Source: Lentzea cavernae (GTDB lineage Bacteria; Actinomycetota; Actinomycetes; Mycobacteriales; Pseudonocardiaceae). Taken from it: 64,000 nt of DNA. The notes below the pieces were generated by a model that saw nothing but the letters and a program-made list of their open reading frames with translations, was not told the DNA's origin and searched no databases. The stretch spans positions 372,001 to 436,000 of the forward strand of contig NZ_BNAR01000006.1 of the NCBI RefSeq assembly GCF_014653695.1, given 5' to 3'. The position numbers and the translations under genes were made by a program. Of this stretch, positions 9,519-17,142 are shown piece after piece; position 1 is the first letter of the stretch, and each line of letters starts with the position of its first letter.

Positions 9519-10096
9519 AGCTGCTCCTCCAGCATCCGCGCCCAATAACGCACGACGTGCGCCCGGCGCTTGGTGTCATCGGCGAGCTGGTTGGCGAGCG
9601 CCAGCCCGCGCACAAGATCAAGGGTTGCCTGCACCGCGTCCTTCACACCCGGCCGGGTGTCGTCCACGTCGAGCAGCTCCAGCGCCAGCCCGTACACCTC
9701 ACGCCCCAGCCGCGCCTGCAGCTCCAGCACCTGCTCGCGCAGCTCCGGATCGGTGCGCGCGGCCACCCACAGCTCCAGGGCCGCGGTGAACAGGTCGCTG
9801 GCGTGGAAGTCGGCGATCAGCTCCACCACGGCGTGCGTGCTCTTCTCGGCGATCTCCGCGCGCCGCTTGAGCACCTCGACGCTCTCCGCGCCCACGTGCT
9901 CCACGGCCGCCGCCACCAGCTCACCGCGCGTGCGGAAGTGGTGCAGCTGCGCGCCGCGCGACACCCCGGCCCGCTCCGCCACCTCGGTCGTCGTGGTGCC
10001 CGACCAGCCGCGTTCCACCAGGCACTCGACGGTCGCCTCCATCAGCTTCCGCTTCGTCTCACGACTGCGGTCGGCCTGGCGCTGCCTCGTCTCCAC
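9515..10096 (-). CDS. TetR family repressor of the acyl-CoA operon
   Basis: A 193-residue TetR regulator. The N-terminal DNA-binding domain reads RETKRKLMEATVECLVERGWSG then TTTTEVAERAGVSRGAQLHHF, the canonical TetR helix-turn-helix. The C-terminal ligand domain contains LFTAALELWVAARTDPELR, a form common in actinomycete TetR proteins. It is the first gene of the overlapping operon and starts at a GTG; the frame extends upstream without homology. An imperfect palindrome overlapping a promoter lies 25-45 nt upstream, consistent with autoregulation by an acyl-CoA or terpenoid ligand (inference). Confidence 0.88.
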   Translation of the reverse strand: METRQRQADRSRETKRKLMEATVECLVERGWSGTTTTEVAERAGVSRGAQLHHFRTRGELVAAAVEHVGAESVEVLKRRAEIAEKSTHAVVELIADFHASDLFTAALELWVAARTDPELREQVLELQARLGREVYGLALELLDVDDTRPGVKDAVQATLDLVRGLALANQLADDTKRRAHVVRYWARMLEEQL

Positions 10097-10120
10097 GCCG
10101 CCGAGTCTTCCGCCGAACAA

Positions 10121-10142
10121 ACAAACAGTCAAGCCTGCTTGT
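10121..10142 (-). promoter_or_regulatory. TetR-type operator overlapping the operon promoter
   Basis: CAAACAG at 10122-10128 and CTGCTTG at 10135-10141 form an inverted repeat with one mismatch. On the minus strand a TTGACT -35 (10127-10132 on the plus strand) falls inside it, followed 17 nt later by AAGACT as -10. A repressor here would block the TetR-led operon. Confidence 0.55.
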
Positions 10143-10169
10143 AAATGCCCCGAGTACCGTCGCGCCTCG

Positions 10170-10901
10170 ATGAGCATCGTGGAGAGACTGCGGGCCGCCG
10201 GCTGCGTTTTCGCCGAGGAAGAAGCCGCACTGCTGCAGGAGACGGCCACCGGCCCCCAGCACCTCGAGGACCTGGTCGGGCAACGGATCGACGGCCTCCC
10301 GCTGGAACACGTCGTCGGGTGGGCGATGTTCTGCGGACACCGGATCGTGGTCACCAAGGGCGTCTTCGTCCCCCGCCACCGCACCGAACTCCTGGTGGAC
10401 CTCGCCACCAACCTGAAGCCTGAAATCGCGGTTGATCTGTGCTGCGGTTCCGGCGCCGTGGGCGCGGTCCTGCGACACCGGCTGCCGTCCGCCACGGTCT
10501 ACGCCGCCGACATCGACCCGGCGGCGGTCGCCTGCGCCCGCCAGAACCTCACGAACGTGTTCGAGGGCGACCTGTTCGACGCCCTACCGGCGGACCTGCG
10601 GGGACGCATCGACGTCGTGGTCGCCAACGTGCCGTACGTGCCGACCGACGACATCGCGTTCATGCCCATCGAAGCCCGCGACCACGAAGCACGGGTGGCC
10701 CTCGACGGCGGCGCGGACGGCCTCGAGGTGCTGCGCCGCGTGGCGGCCCAGGCCGTGACCTGGCTGCGGCCCGGCGGGCACCTGCTGAGCGAGACCAGCG
10801 AGCGCCAGGCACCGGCCGCACTCGCCGCCTTCACCGCCGCAGGCCTCACCACCAAGCTCGTGACCAGCGAGGACACGACTGCGGTGGTCGGATCGCGCTG
10901 A
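10170..10901 (+). CDS. HemK/PrmC-like N5-glutamine methyltransferase
   Basis: A 243-residue SAM-dependent methyltransferase. The SAM-binding motif is VDLCCGSGAVGAVL (about residues 88-101) and the catalytic NPPY-type motif appears as NVPY at 153-156, as in HemK-like proteins with one substitution. The N-terminal segment LPLEHVVGWAMFCG corresponds to the PrmC substrate-recognition region. A different main PrmC next to prfA is usual in actinobacteria, so this is probably a paralogue with another protein or small-molecule target (inference). It is divergent from the TetR operon. Confidence 0.82.
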   Translation: MSIVERLRAAGCVFAEEEAALLQETATGPQHLEDLVGQRIDGLPLEHVVGWAMFCGHRIVVTKGVFVPRHRTELLVDLATNLKPEIAVDLCCGSGAVGAVLRHRLPSATVYAADIDPAAVACARQNLTNVFEGDLFDALPADLRGRIDVVVANVPYVPTDDIAFMPIEARDHEARVALDGGADGLEVLRRVAAQAVTWLRPGGHLLSETSERQAPAALAAFTAAGLTTKLVTSEDTTAVVGSR

Positions 10902-10904
10902 CTT

Positions 10905-10919
10905 CCGTACAATGTACGG
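10905..10919. promoter_or_regulatory. 15-bp palindrome over the promoter of the SnoaL-like gene
   Basis: CCGTACA, one central base, TGTACGG: seven-base perfect arms. TACAAT inside it (10908-10913) matches a -10 hexamer, and an ATG lies seven bases later at 10921, so transcription may begin at or next to the start codon. The form is typical of TetR-family operators; no regulator gene is adjacent. Confidence 0.5.
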
Positions 10920-10920
10920 T

Positions 10921-11265
10921 ATGGCGTACGACGAGGTCATGCAGTGGTTCGAGAAGTGGGACGCGCTCGCGGTCGCGGGTGACGTCGAGGCAATGGCGTA
11001 CATGGCGCTGTTCCCGATCAACGCGGTCACCGACGGGTCCGCCACGTCGTGGGACCGCGAGACGTTCCTCGAGCAGATGGGCGCCCAGGTGGGCGGTGAG
11101 GTGCGGATGGAGTCCACCAGGACGCCGCACTTCATCAGCGACGACCTGGTCTTCGTGATCACGGACGGCACGATCAACGGGATCACGGTGCGCTACGGCG
11201 ACCTGCTCACGCGGGTCGGCGGCGAGTGGAAGTTCCAGACGATGGCCCAGGGCGGCTGGGCCTAG
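10921..11265 (+). CDS. SnoaL-like / NTF2-fold small protein
   Basis: A 114-residue protein starting MAYDEVMQWFEKWDALAVAGD. The fold prediction rests on the SnoaL/DUF4440 pattern: an N-terminal helix pair, TSWDRETFLEQMG, then beta strands ending VRYGDLLTRVGGEWKFQTMAQGGW. Such proteins are cyclases, isomerases or binding proteins; no catalytic residues can be assigned. A start three codons earlier (10912) lies inside the palindromic operator, so 10921 is preferred. It is followed 13 nt later by the DUF4865 gene and probably co-transcribed. Confidence 0.7.
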   Translation: MAYDEVMQWFEKWDALAVAGDVEAMAYMALFPINAVTDGSATSWDRETFLEQMGAQVGGEVRMESTRTPHFISDDLVFVITDGTINGITVRYGDLLTRVGGEWKFQTMAQGGWA

Positions 11266-11278
11266 GTACAACGGAAGC

Positions 11279-11806
11279 ATGATCGCAATGCAGTACGAGA
11301 TCAGGCTTCCGTCCAACTACGACATGGAGATCATCCGCGAACGCGTCCGCACCCGCGGCCACGCGCTCGACCGGTTCGAAGGCCTGGGGTTCAAGGCGTA
11401 CCTGGTCCGCGACACGACCTACGCGCCGTTCTACGTCTGGAACACCTCGGCGGGGATGGCGAACTTCCTGTACCGCGGCGGTGGTTTCCAGGCGATCCTC
11501 GCCGACTTCGGCAGACCGGTGGTGCGGCACTGGCCGGGCGTGGCGTTCGTCAGGGGCGACGCGGCGGCGGCGAGGTACGCGACTCGTCAGATCACCAGGC
11601 TCGCACCCGAGGCGAACCCGATCGACGCGGTGGCGGAGGCACGAGTGGAGAAGAAGCCCGGCCTGCACTCGGCGGCCGTGGGCGTCGATCCGCGCACGTG
11701 GGAAGTCGTGCGCTTCGAACTGTGGGAGGAACACCCCGGGGAAGAGGGTGCCTACGAAGTCCTCCACTTGAGCGAGCCGGAGCTCGGGGAGATCACAGCA
11801 GGGTGA
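11279..11806 (+). CDS. DUF4865 family protein
   Basis: A 175-residue protein starting MIAMQYEIRLPSNYDMEIIRER and containing DTTYAPFYVWNTSAGMANFLY and ADFGRPVVRHWPG, which I recognise as the DUF4865 family. Function is unknown; members often sit beside SnoaL-like or tautomerase-like genes and TetR regulators. It follows the SnoaL-like gene after 13 nt, and its 3' end overlaps the convergent radical SAM gene by 14 nt. Confidence 0.75.
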   Translation: MIAMQYEIRLPSNYDMEIIRERVRTRGHALDRFEGLGFKAYLVRDTTYAPFYVWNTSAGMANFLYRGGGFQAILADFGRPVVRHWPGVAFVRGDAAAARYATRQITRLAPEANPIDAVAEARVEKKPGLHSAAVGVDPRTWEVVRFELWEEHPGEEGAYEVLHLSEPELGEITAG

Positions 11807-13769
11807 GCTGTTCCTGGTCGACGCGCGGCGCCGGCACACCCACCGGCAGGCTGCCGTCGGGCCACACGCCTTCGTCGTCACCGGGCACACCGGTGACGGC
11901 GTCGGTGGAACGCCCCCGCGGTGCCAGGCCGTGCTTCTCGATCAACGGGACCACGCGCGCGGCGAGCCGGGCGCGATACCGCTTGTCCACATAGGACCGG
12001 TTGCCGTACAGGTACCGGTAGGTCTCCACGAGATCCGGGTGCTCGCGCCGCAACCAGGTGGCGAACCACTCCTTCGCGCCCGGACGCAGGTGCAGCGGCA
12101 GCACGGTGACACCCGTGGCCCCGGCGGCCGCGATCTGCTCCAGCAGGAAGTCCAGCTGCTCCACGGAATCCGTCAGCTCCGGTAACACCGGCGCCACGAA
12201 CACCCCGCACGGCAACCCCGCCTCGCGCACCTTCCGGACCAGGTCGAGCCGCGCCGCGGGAGTGGGCGTGCCCGGTTCCAGCGACTTGTGCAGGTCCCGG
12301 TCCATCAGCGCCAGCGACACGGCGATCCCGACCGGCACCACCTCGGAGGCCGCGGTCAGCAGCGGCAGGTCCCGTGCCAGCAGCGTGCCCTTCGTCAGGA
12401 TCGAGAAGGGCGTGCGGGAGGCGGTCAACGCCTCGATGATCCCTGGCATCAAGGCGTACCGCCCCTCCGCCCGCTGGTACGGATCGGTGTTCGTGCCCAG
12501 CGCCACGTGCTCCTGCTTCCAGCGGTTCGACCGCAGCTGGCGCGAGAGCACCTCCCCCGCGTTGACCTTGACGATGAGCTGGTTGTCGAAGTCCTTGCCG
12601 GTGTCGAGGTCCAGGTAGGAGTGCGTCTTGCGGGCGAAGCAGTTGTGCGACACCACCCCGTTCGCGATGAAGTCCGCGGTGCCGGTCGAGATGTCGTAGA
12701 GGGTCATCTCCCCCAGCGGTTCCACGGACACGACGCCGAGCGGTTGCTGCGACTTGATGGCCACGCCGTCGATGTCGCGCTTGCGGGTGATCGCCGGGTC
12801 GACGGTGTGGAAGAAGCGCAGGTTCTCCCGCAGCCCGCCGCGCAGCCGCACGACCCGCACGCCACGACGGCGGCGCAGTTCCTCGATCGCGAAGTCGAAG
12901 TCGAAGTGCTTGAGCGCCAGGCAGATCGCTTCCAGAACGGTGGCGTTGCGCGTCGAGAGCCGCAGGATGCTGCGCGAGCAGGTCCCGAGGTAGTCGAACG
13001 CGCCGGCCAGGAATCCCTTGAGCCAGTCGGGGTTCGGGGCTATCTGCCAGTGCGCTAGTTCGCGCACCTGGTGCAGAAATCCCCTCCCTTCTCGCACTCC
13101 GAAGTAGTCGAGGTACTCCTGAGTGCGGTCCATGGCCTCGATGTCGGCCAGGGGGATGTGGAACTCGGTCTCGTCGTCCACCATGCCGCGCAGGTACCCG
13201 CGGCGGTAGTCGTCGGTCACGGCGGGCTGCTCGACGAAAGCCCCCGTGCCCATGAGTTTGTTGCCGGTCGTGAGGTGCGGACGCCGGCCGGTGCCCGCCG
13301 TCTCGCCCGTGACGTGCTTCCAGCCTCGGTCGGTCAGGAACCGGTGGTCACCGGACGCGACCACGGACGTGCCGTCCTCCAGCGTCAGCCGGTACGCCTC
13401 CTTGCGCGTCTCCCAGTGCGCGAGAACGGTCGTGAGCTTGTAGCGCCGGTAGTTGCCGACGAGCTCGGTGCCGTAGATCTCGTCGCCTTCGCGCAGCTCC
13501 GACAACGGTTTCGTGCGACCGTTGCCCATGAGGATCGGCGTGTCCCCGGCCAGGCAGTAGGTGCAGGCGTGTGAACAACCGCGATACGGGTTCACCGTCC
13601 ACGAGAACGGCAGCGACGAACCCGGTACACCGTTGAGCACGGATTTGGCGCGGACCTCGTGGAACACCACGTCCGCGAACTCAGGAGTTCGTACGCTGCG
13701 CACCAGTCCCGGTAGCCCCGGTAGTGCCTGCTGCGGCTCTGCCTCGAGTTTCTGTCCGTCCCATCGCAC
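11793..13769 (-). CDS. Rv2578c family radical SAM protein interrupted by an intein
   Basis: A 658-residue precursor, of which about 353 residues are the host protein. It begins VRWDGQKLEAEPQQALPGLPG, as Rv2578c-type proteins do. The radical SAM CX3CX2C cluster motif is assembled only after splicing: Cys65 and Cys69 precede the intein and the third cysteine is Cys377, the first residue after it. Later segments include VALGTNTDPYQRAEG and TPFSILTKGTLLARDLPLL, typical of SPL-like/Rv2578c radical SAM proteins. The start is a GTG eight bases from a perfect LexA box, so DNA-damage induction is expected, as reported for M. tuberculosis Rv2578c. Substrate unknown. Confidence 0.9.
   Translation of the reverse strand: MRWDGQKLEAEPQQALPGLPGLVRSVRTPEFADVVFHEVRAKSVLNGVPGSSLPFSWTVNPYRGCSHACTYCLAGDTPILMGNGRTKPLSELREGDEIYGTELVGNYRRYKLTTVLAHWETRKEAYRLTLEDGTSVVASGDHRFLTDRGWKHVTGETAGTGRRPHLTTGNKLMGTGAFVEQPAVTDDYRRGYLRGMVDDETEFHIPLADIEAMDRTQEYLDYFGVREGRGFLHQVRELAHWQIAPNPDWLKGFLAGAFDYLGTCSRSILRLSTRNATVLEAICLALKHFDFDFAIEELRRRRGVRVVRLRGGLRENLRFFHTVDPAITRKRDIDGVAIKSQQPLGVVSVEPLGEMTLYDISTGTADFIANGVVSHNCFARKTHSYLDLDTGKDFDNQLIVKVNAGEVLSRQLRSNRWKQEHVALGTNTDPYQRAEGRYALMPGIIEALTASRTPFSILTKGTLLARDLPLLTAASEVVPVGIAVSLALMDRDLHKSLEPGTPTPAARLDLVRKVREAGLPCGVFVAPVLPELTDSVEQLDFLLEQIAAAGATGVTVLPLHLRPGAKEWFATWLRREHPDLVETYRYLYGNRSYVDKRYRARLAARVVPLIEKHGLAPRGRSTDAVTGVPGDDEGVWPDGSLPVGVPAPRVDQEQLTLL
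12642..13556 (-). other. Intein with degenerate LAGLIDADG endonuclease domain
   Basis: A 305-residue in-frame insertion, precursor residues 72-376. The N-terminal splice block is CLAGDTPILMGNG; block B is DGTSVVASGDHRFLTDRG with the conserved His; the C-terminal block ends YDISTGTADFIANGVVSHN followed by the extein Cys. Two dodecapeptide-like stretches, GYLRGMVDDET and GFLAGAFDYLG, mark a LAGLIDADG homing endonuclease. Against the LAGLIDADG pattern, the catalytic acidic position is Glu in the first and Leu in the second, so cleavage activity is doubtful while splicing residues are intact. Confidence 0.88.
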
Positions 13770-13777
13770 ACTTCGAT

Positions 13778-13793
13778 TCGAACACATGTTCGA
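13778..13793. promoter_or_regulatory. LexA (SOS) box
   Basis: TCGAAC, four bases, GTTCGA: an exact match to the actinobacterial LexA consensus TCGAAC-N4-GTTCGA, with perfect symmetry that extends one more base each side. It fills the 44-bp gap between the radical SAM start (13769, minus) and the pnuC start (13814, plus). Confidence 0.9.
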
Positions 13794-13813
13794 ACAGCGG
13801 TCAAGGAGTGCAG

Positions 13814-14386
13814 TTGTCACCCATTGAGGTTGCGGGCTTCGTCACGGGCGCACTCTGCGTGTGGCTGGTCGCCCGGCAAAACCCCTGGAACTGGCCCATC
13901 GGCATCGCCAACAACATCGCGTTCCTCGTGCTGTTCTGGGGCAGCGGCCTGTACGCCGACTCCGGCCTCCAGATCGTCTACATGGCACTCGCCGTCTACG
14001 GCTGGTGGGCGTGGGTGCGCGGCGGCGAGCAGCACTCCACGCTGCACGTCAGCCGGACCACGACGCCGCAGTGGGTCTGGCTCGCGATGGCCGGCGTGCT
14101 CGGAACCGGGCTGCTGCACTGGGTTCTGGTGTCGTTCACCGCGTCCACGGTGCCCTTCTGGGACGCGATCACGACCGTCCTGTCGCTGCTCGCCACCTGG
14201 GGGCAGGCGCGTAAGAAGGTCGAGTGCTGGTGGCTGTGGATCGCCGCGGACGTGATCTACGTGCCGCTCTACGCGTACAAGGAGCTTTACCTGACAGCGG
14301 TGTTGTACGTGGGGTTCATGGTGCTGTGCGTGCTGGGGTTGCGGAACTGGACGAAGGACCTCAAGAGCGACGAGGTGCCGGCGTGA
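13814..14386 (+). CDS. pnuC: PnuC family nicotinamide riboside transporter
   Basis: A 190-residue polytopic membrane protein with about seven hydrophobic segments and the PnuC-type features NPWNWPIGIANNIAF, YGWWAWVRG and WWLWIAADVIYVPLYAYK. It should take up nicotinamide riboside, which the next gene can phosphorylate and adenylylate to NAD. The start chosen is a TTG five bases after AAGGAG (13803-13808); a GTG at 13808 would overlap that ribosome site. The stop overlaps the NadR start (GTGA), so the pair is coupled. The LexA box upstream is 20 nt from the start. Confidence 0.88.
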   Translation: MSPIEVAGFVTGALCVWLVARQNPWNWPIGIANNIAFLVLFWGSGLYADSGLQIVYMALAVYGWWAWVRGGEQHSTLHVSRTTTPQWVWLAMAGVLGTGLLHWVLVSFTASTVPFWDAITTVLSLLATWGQARKKVECWWLWIAADVIYVPLYAYKELYLTAVLYVGFMVLCVLGLRNWTKDLKSDEVPA

Positions 14387-15441
14387 AGGAGTTCGACCAC
14401 GCCCTCGTGCTCGGCAAGTTCTACCCACCGCACAACGGCCACCACCACCTCATCGAGACGGCGGCCTCGCGCAGCGCGCGCACGACCGTCACGGTGCTGG
14501 CGTCGTCGGCCGAGACCCTCCCGCTCGAACACCGCGTGCGCTGGCTGACCGAGACCCACATGGATCCGAGCGTCCGGATCGTCGGCGACCTCGACGACCA
14601 CCCGATGGACTTCGACTCCGACGAGATCTGGGACCTGCACGTCGCGCTGACCCGCGCCGTCCTGGCCAGGCGGGCGATCGCGGACGGCGACCCCTCGACG
14701 GCCCCGGTCGACGTCGTGTTCTCCAGCGAGAAGTACGGCGACGAACTGGCGCGCAGGCTCGGCGCCCGGCACGTCCTCGTCGACCTCGACCGCCTCGCCC
14801 ACCCGGTCTCCGGCACGGCGGTGCGCACCGATCCCGTCGCGCACTGGCACCACCTGGCGCCCGCGACCCAGCGCGGCCTGGGCCGCAAGGTCGTGGTCCT
14901 CGGCGCCGAGAGCACCGGCACGACAACCCTTTCGCACCAGCTCGCCGACCACTTCGGAGCGCCCTGGATCCCGGAGTACGGCCGCGAGCACACCGAGCAC
15001 AAGCTCACCGCCGCGCGCGCGTTCGACCCGTCGGCCACCGTGGACGGTCTGGTGTGGACCCTGGGCGACTTCGAAGACGTTGCGCACGAACAGGAACGCC
15101 GCATCCGGGCCGAGACCGCTCCCCTGGTGATCGCGGACAACGACGCGTTCGCCGCGACCGTCTGGGGAGAGCGCTACCTCGGTTTCCGGCCGGAGATCTT
15201 CCCCGGCACCGAACCGGACCTCTACCTGCTGACCGACCACGTCGGCGTTCCGTTCGAACAGGACGGCTGGCGCGACGGCGAACACCTCCGCGAGTGGATG
15301 ACCGGCCTGTTCGAACGCGAACTCCGCAAGCGCGGGGTGCCGTGGCTCAAGCTCACCGAGGACAGGTTCCGCTCGGGCGTCACGGCCGTCGAACATCTCA
15401 TGGGGCAGGATGTCGCGCGTGGGTCACGGTCACGGGCATAG
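14383..15441 (+). CDS. nadR: NadR-like NMN adenylyltransferase / ribosylnicotinamide kinase
   Basis: A 352-residue two-domain enzyme. Residues 11-22, GKFYPPHNGHHH, form the nucleotidyltransferase HxGH-type motif of NMN adenylyltransferase, and SGTAVRTDP near 143 matches the second adenylyltransferase motif. Residues from about 168 form the ribosylnicotinamide kinase domain. Its P-loop reads GAESTGTTT at 174-182, with threonine where the Walker lysine is expected. There is no N-terminal helix-turn-helix, unlike enterobacterial NadR, so this is an enzyme rather than a repressor. Partnership with the adjoining PnuC gives a complete riboside-to-NAD salvage route. Confidence 0.88.
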   Translation: MKEFDHALVLGKFYPPHNGHHHLIETAASRSARTTVTVLASSAETLPLEHRVRWLTETHMDPSVRIVGDLDDHPMDFDSDEIWDLHVALTRAVLARRAIADGDPSTAPVDVVFSSEKYGDELARRLGARHVLVDLDRLAHPVSGTAVRTDPVAHWHHLAPATQRGLGRKVVVLGAESTGTTTLSHQLADHFGAPWIPEYGREHTEHKLTAARAFDPSATVDGLVWTLGDFEDVAHEQERRIRAETAPLVIADNDAFAATVWGERYLGFRPEIFPGTEPDLYLLTDHVGVPFEQDGWRDGEHLREWMTGLFERELRKRGVPWLKLTEDRFRSGVTAVEHLMGQDVARGSRSRA

Positions 15442-16822
15442 CCATGCGCTGAACGAGGAACCGGCATCACAGCGCGTGCGCACGTTGCTGCTGTGGCTGC
15501 TGGTGCCGTTCGCACTGGCCACGGTCGTCGGCGCGGCGCTGCTCTACCCGTTCGGGGTCGAGCAGAAGACCGGCGCGGAGATCGGGCTGCACCAGACGCC
15601 GGTCGAGGCCGTCGTCACCGGCGTGGCCGAGAACTGCGGCGAGAAGTGCGTCGCGATCACCGTGCGGATGACCGACGGCGCGGTGAGCGGCCAGAGCATC
15701 ACGATCCCGAGCGTGAAGGGTCCCGGAGCGCCGAACTTCCAGCTCGGCGACGAGGTGGTGCTGTCCTACGCGGGCAGCCAGCCGCAGGCCGCCGAGTCGT
15801 ACCAGATCGTCGACTTCCAGCGCGGGTGGTCGCTGGCCCTGCTGGCGCTGCTGTTCGCGGCCGCCGTTCTGCTGCTCGGGCGGTGGCAGGGGCTCGCGGC
15901 GCTCGGCGCGTTGCTGCTGAGCTTCGTGGTGCTGGTGTTGTTCATCATGCCGTCGATCCTCGCGGGCAAGAGCCCGCTGATGGTCGCGGTGGTCGGCGCC
16001 GGACTGATCATGTTCGTGGTGCTGTACCTGACGCACGGCATATCGGCACGAACATCGACCGCGGTGCTCGGAACACTGGTCAGCCTCGCGCTGATCGGCG
16101 TGCTGGGCGCGCTGTTCTCGGCGGCGGCGAAGCTGACCGGCCTCGACGAGGACACGACGAACCTCGTCACGCTGCTCGGCACGAACATCGACACGCGCGG
16201 GCTGCTGCTCGCGGGCGCGCTGATCGGCGCGCTGGGCGTGCTCGACGACGTGACGGTCACTCAGACCAGTGCGGTGTGGGAGCTGCGGCGGGCCAACGAC
16301 AAGCTGACGTGGCGCGAGCTGTTCGCGGCCGGTTCACGGATCGGGCGCGACCACATGTCGTCCGTCGTGAACACGCTCGTGATGGCCTACGCGGGCGCGG
16401 CACTGCCGTTGCTGCTGGCGATCTCGCTGGCCGGGCGGTCGATGGGCGAGATCCTCACCTCGCAGCAGATCGCGCAGGAGATCGTGCGGACCCTCGTCGG
16501 CAGCATCGGCCTGGTGGCGGCGATCCCGGTGACGACCGCCCTGGCCGCGCTGGTCGCGGTGCGCCAGGAGGTCGCCCCGATCGCCGCACCGGAACCCGAC
16601 CCCGAGCCGGAGCCGGAACCCGAGCCGAAGACCGTGAAGCGCGCCGCGAAGCCCGTGAAACCACGGCCCGCGCGCATCGAGGGCGACCTCTTCACCGGCT
16701 ACGACCCCGACAAGGGGCCGTGGGAGCGGCCGAGCGGACCGGCTAGCGGGCCAGGAGCACGAAGAGCAGCGCCAGCACGCCCGGCACCACCTGCACGAAG
16801 AAGATCTTCCGGCTCGCCGTGA
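15410..16822 (+). CDS. YibE/F family membrane protein
   Basis: A 470-residue integral membrane protein with a His-rich N-terminal tail (GHGHGHSH), one N-terminal membrane helix, an extracytoplasmic beta domain (about 60-140) and seven or more further helices with LGVLDDVTVTQTSAVWELRRAN, a hallmark of the YibE/F family. The C-terminus is a cytoplasmic Pro/Glu- and Lys/Ala-rich tail. Function is unknown; the histidine cluster could bind metal (inference). The ATG lies inside the 3' end of nadR (32-nt overlap). The C-terminal 80 nt overlap the convergent DUF1304 gene. Confidence 0.85.
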   Translation: MSRVGHGHGHSHALNEEPASQRVRTLLLWLLVPFALATVVGAALLYPFGVEQKTGAEIGLHQTPVEAVVTGVAENCGEKCVAITVRMTDGAVSGQSITIPSVKGPGAPNFQLGDEVVLSYAGSQPQAAESYQIVDFQRGWSLALLALLFAAAVLLLGRWQGLAALGALLLSFVVLVLFIMPSILAGKSPLMVAVVGAGLIMFVVLYLTHGISARTSTAVLGTLVSLALIGVLGALFSAAAKLTGLDEDTTNLVTLLGTNIDTRGLLLAGALIGALGVLDDVTVTQTSAVWELRRANDKLTWRELFAAGSRIGRDHMSSVVNTLVMAYAGAALPLLLAISLAGRSMGEILTSQQIAQEIVRTLVGSIGLVAAIPVTTALAALVAVRQEVAPIAAPEPDPEPEPEPEPKTVKRAAKPVKPRPARIEGDLFTGYDPDKGPWERPSGPASGPGARRAAPARPAPPARRRSSGSP

Positions 16823-17096
16823 ACGTGCCGTAGATGCCGGCGACGATCACGAACACCGTGAAGAGCACCGACGCACCGAAGTCCTGCCGGACGATCGCGT
16901 AGATCAGACCGGCGGCGAGGAAGCCGTTGTACAGGCCCTGGTTCGCGGCGAGCGCCTTGGTCGACTGCGCGTACTCGGGCGTGAGGCCGAACGCCTTCTG
17001 CCCGCGCGGGGTCGTCCAGAGGAACATCTCCAGCACCACGATGTAGATGTGGATCAACGCCACGAGGGCGAGCAGTACGTTGGCGATGACCTGCAC
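16743..17096 (-). CDS. DUF1304 family membrane protein
   Basis: A 117-residue protein with four predicted membrane helices. VALIHIYIVVLEMFLWTTPRG and ALAANQGLYNGFLAAGL identify the DUF1304 family, small integral membrane proteins of unknown function. GTG start preceded by GAGGAGG at a good distance. It faces, and overlaps by 80 nt, the 3' end of the YibE/F gene, which is unusual but both reading frames look authentic. Confidence 0.88.
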   Translation of the reverse strand: MQVIANVLLALVALIHIYIVVLEMFLWTTPRGQKAFGLTPEYAQSTKALAANQGLYNGFLAAGLIYAIVRQDFGASVLFTVFVIVAGIYGTFTASRKIFFVQVVPGVLALLFVLLAR

Positions 17097-17142
17097 TTGG
17101 GTTCCTCCTCAGAGCTGACACACGCGATGAGACAATAGAGCA

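Noticed and set aside
10097..10495. N-terminal extension of the TetR gene
   Set aside because: It would run into the divergent HemK-like gene and has no TetR similarity; the GTG at 10096 gives a normal TetR N-terminus.
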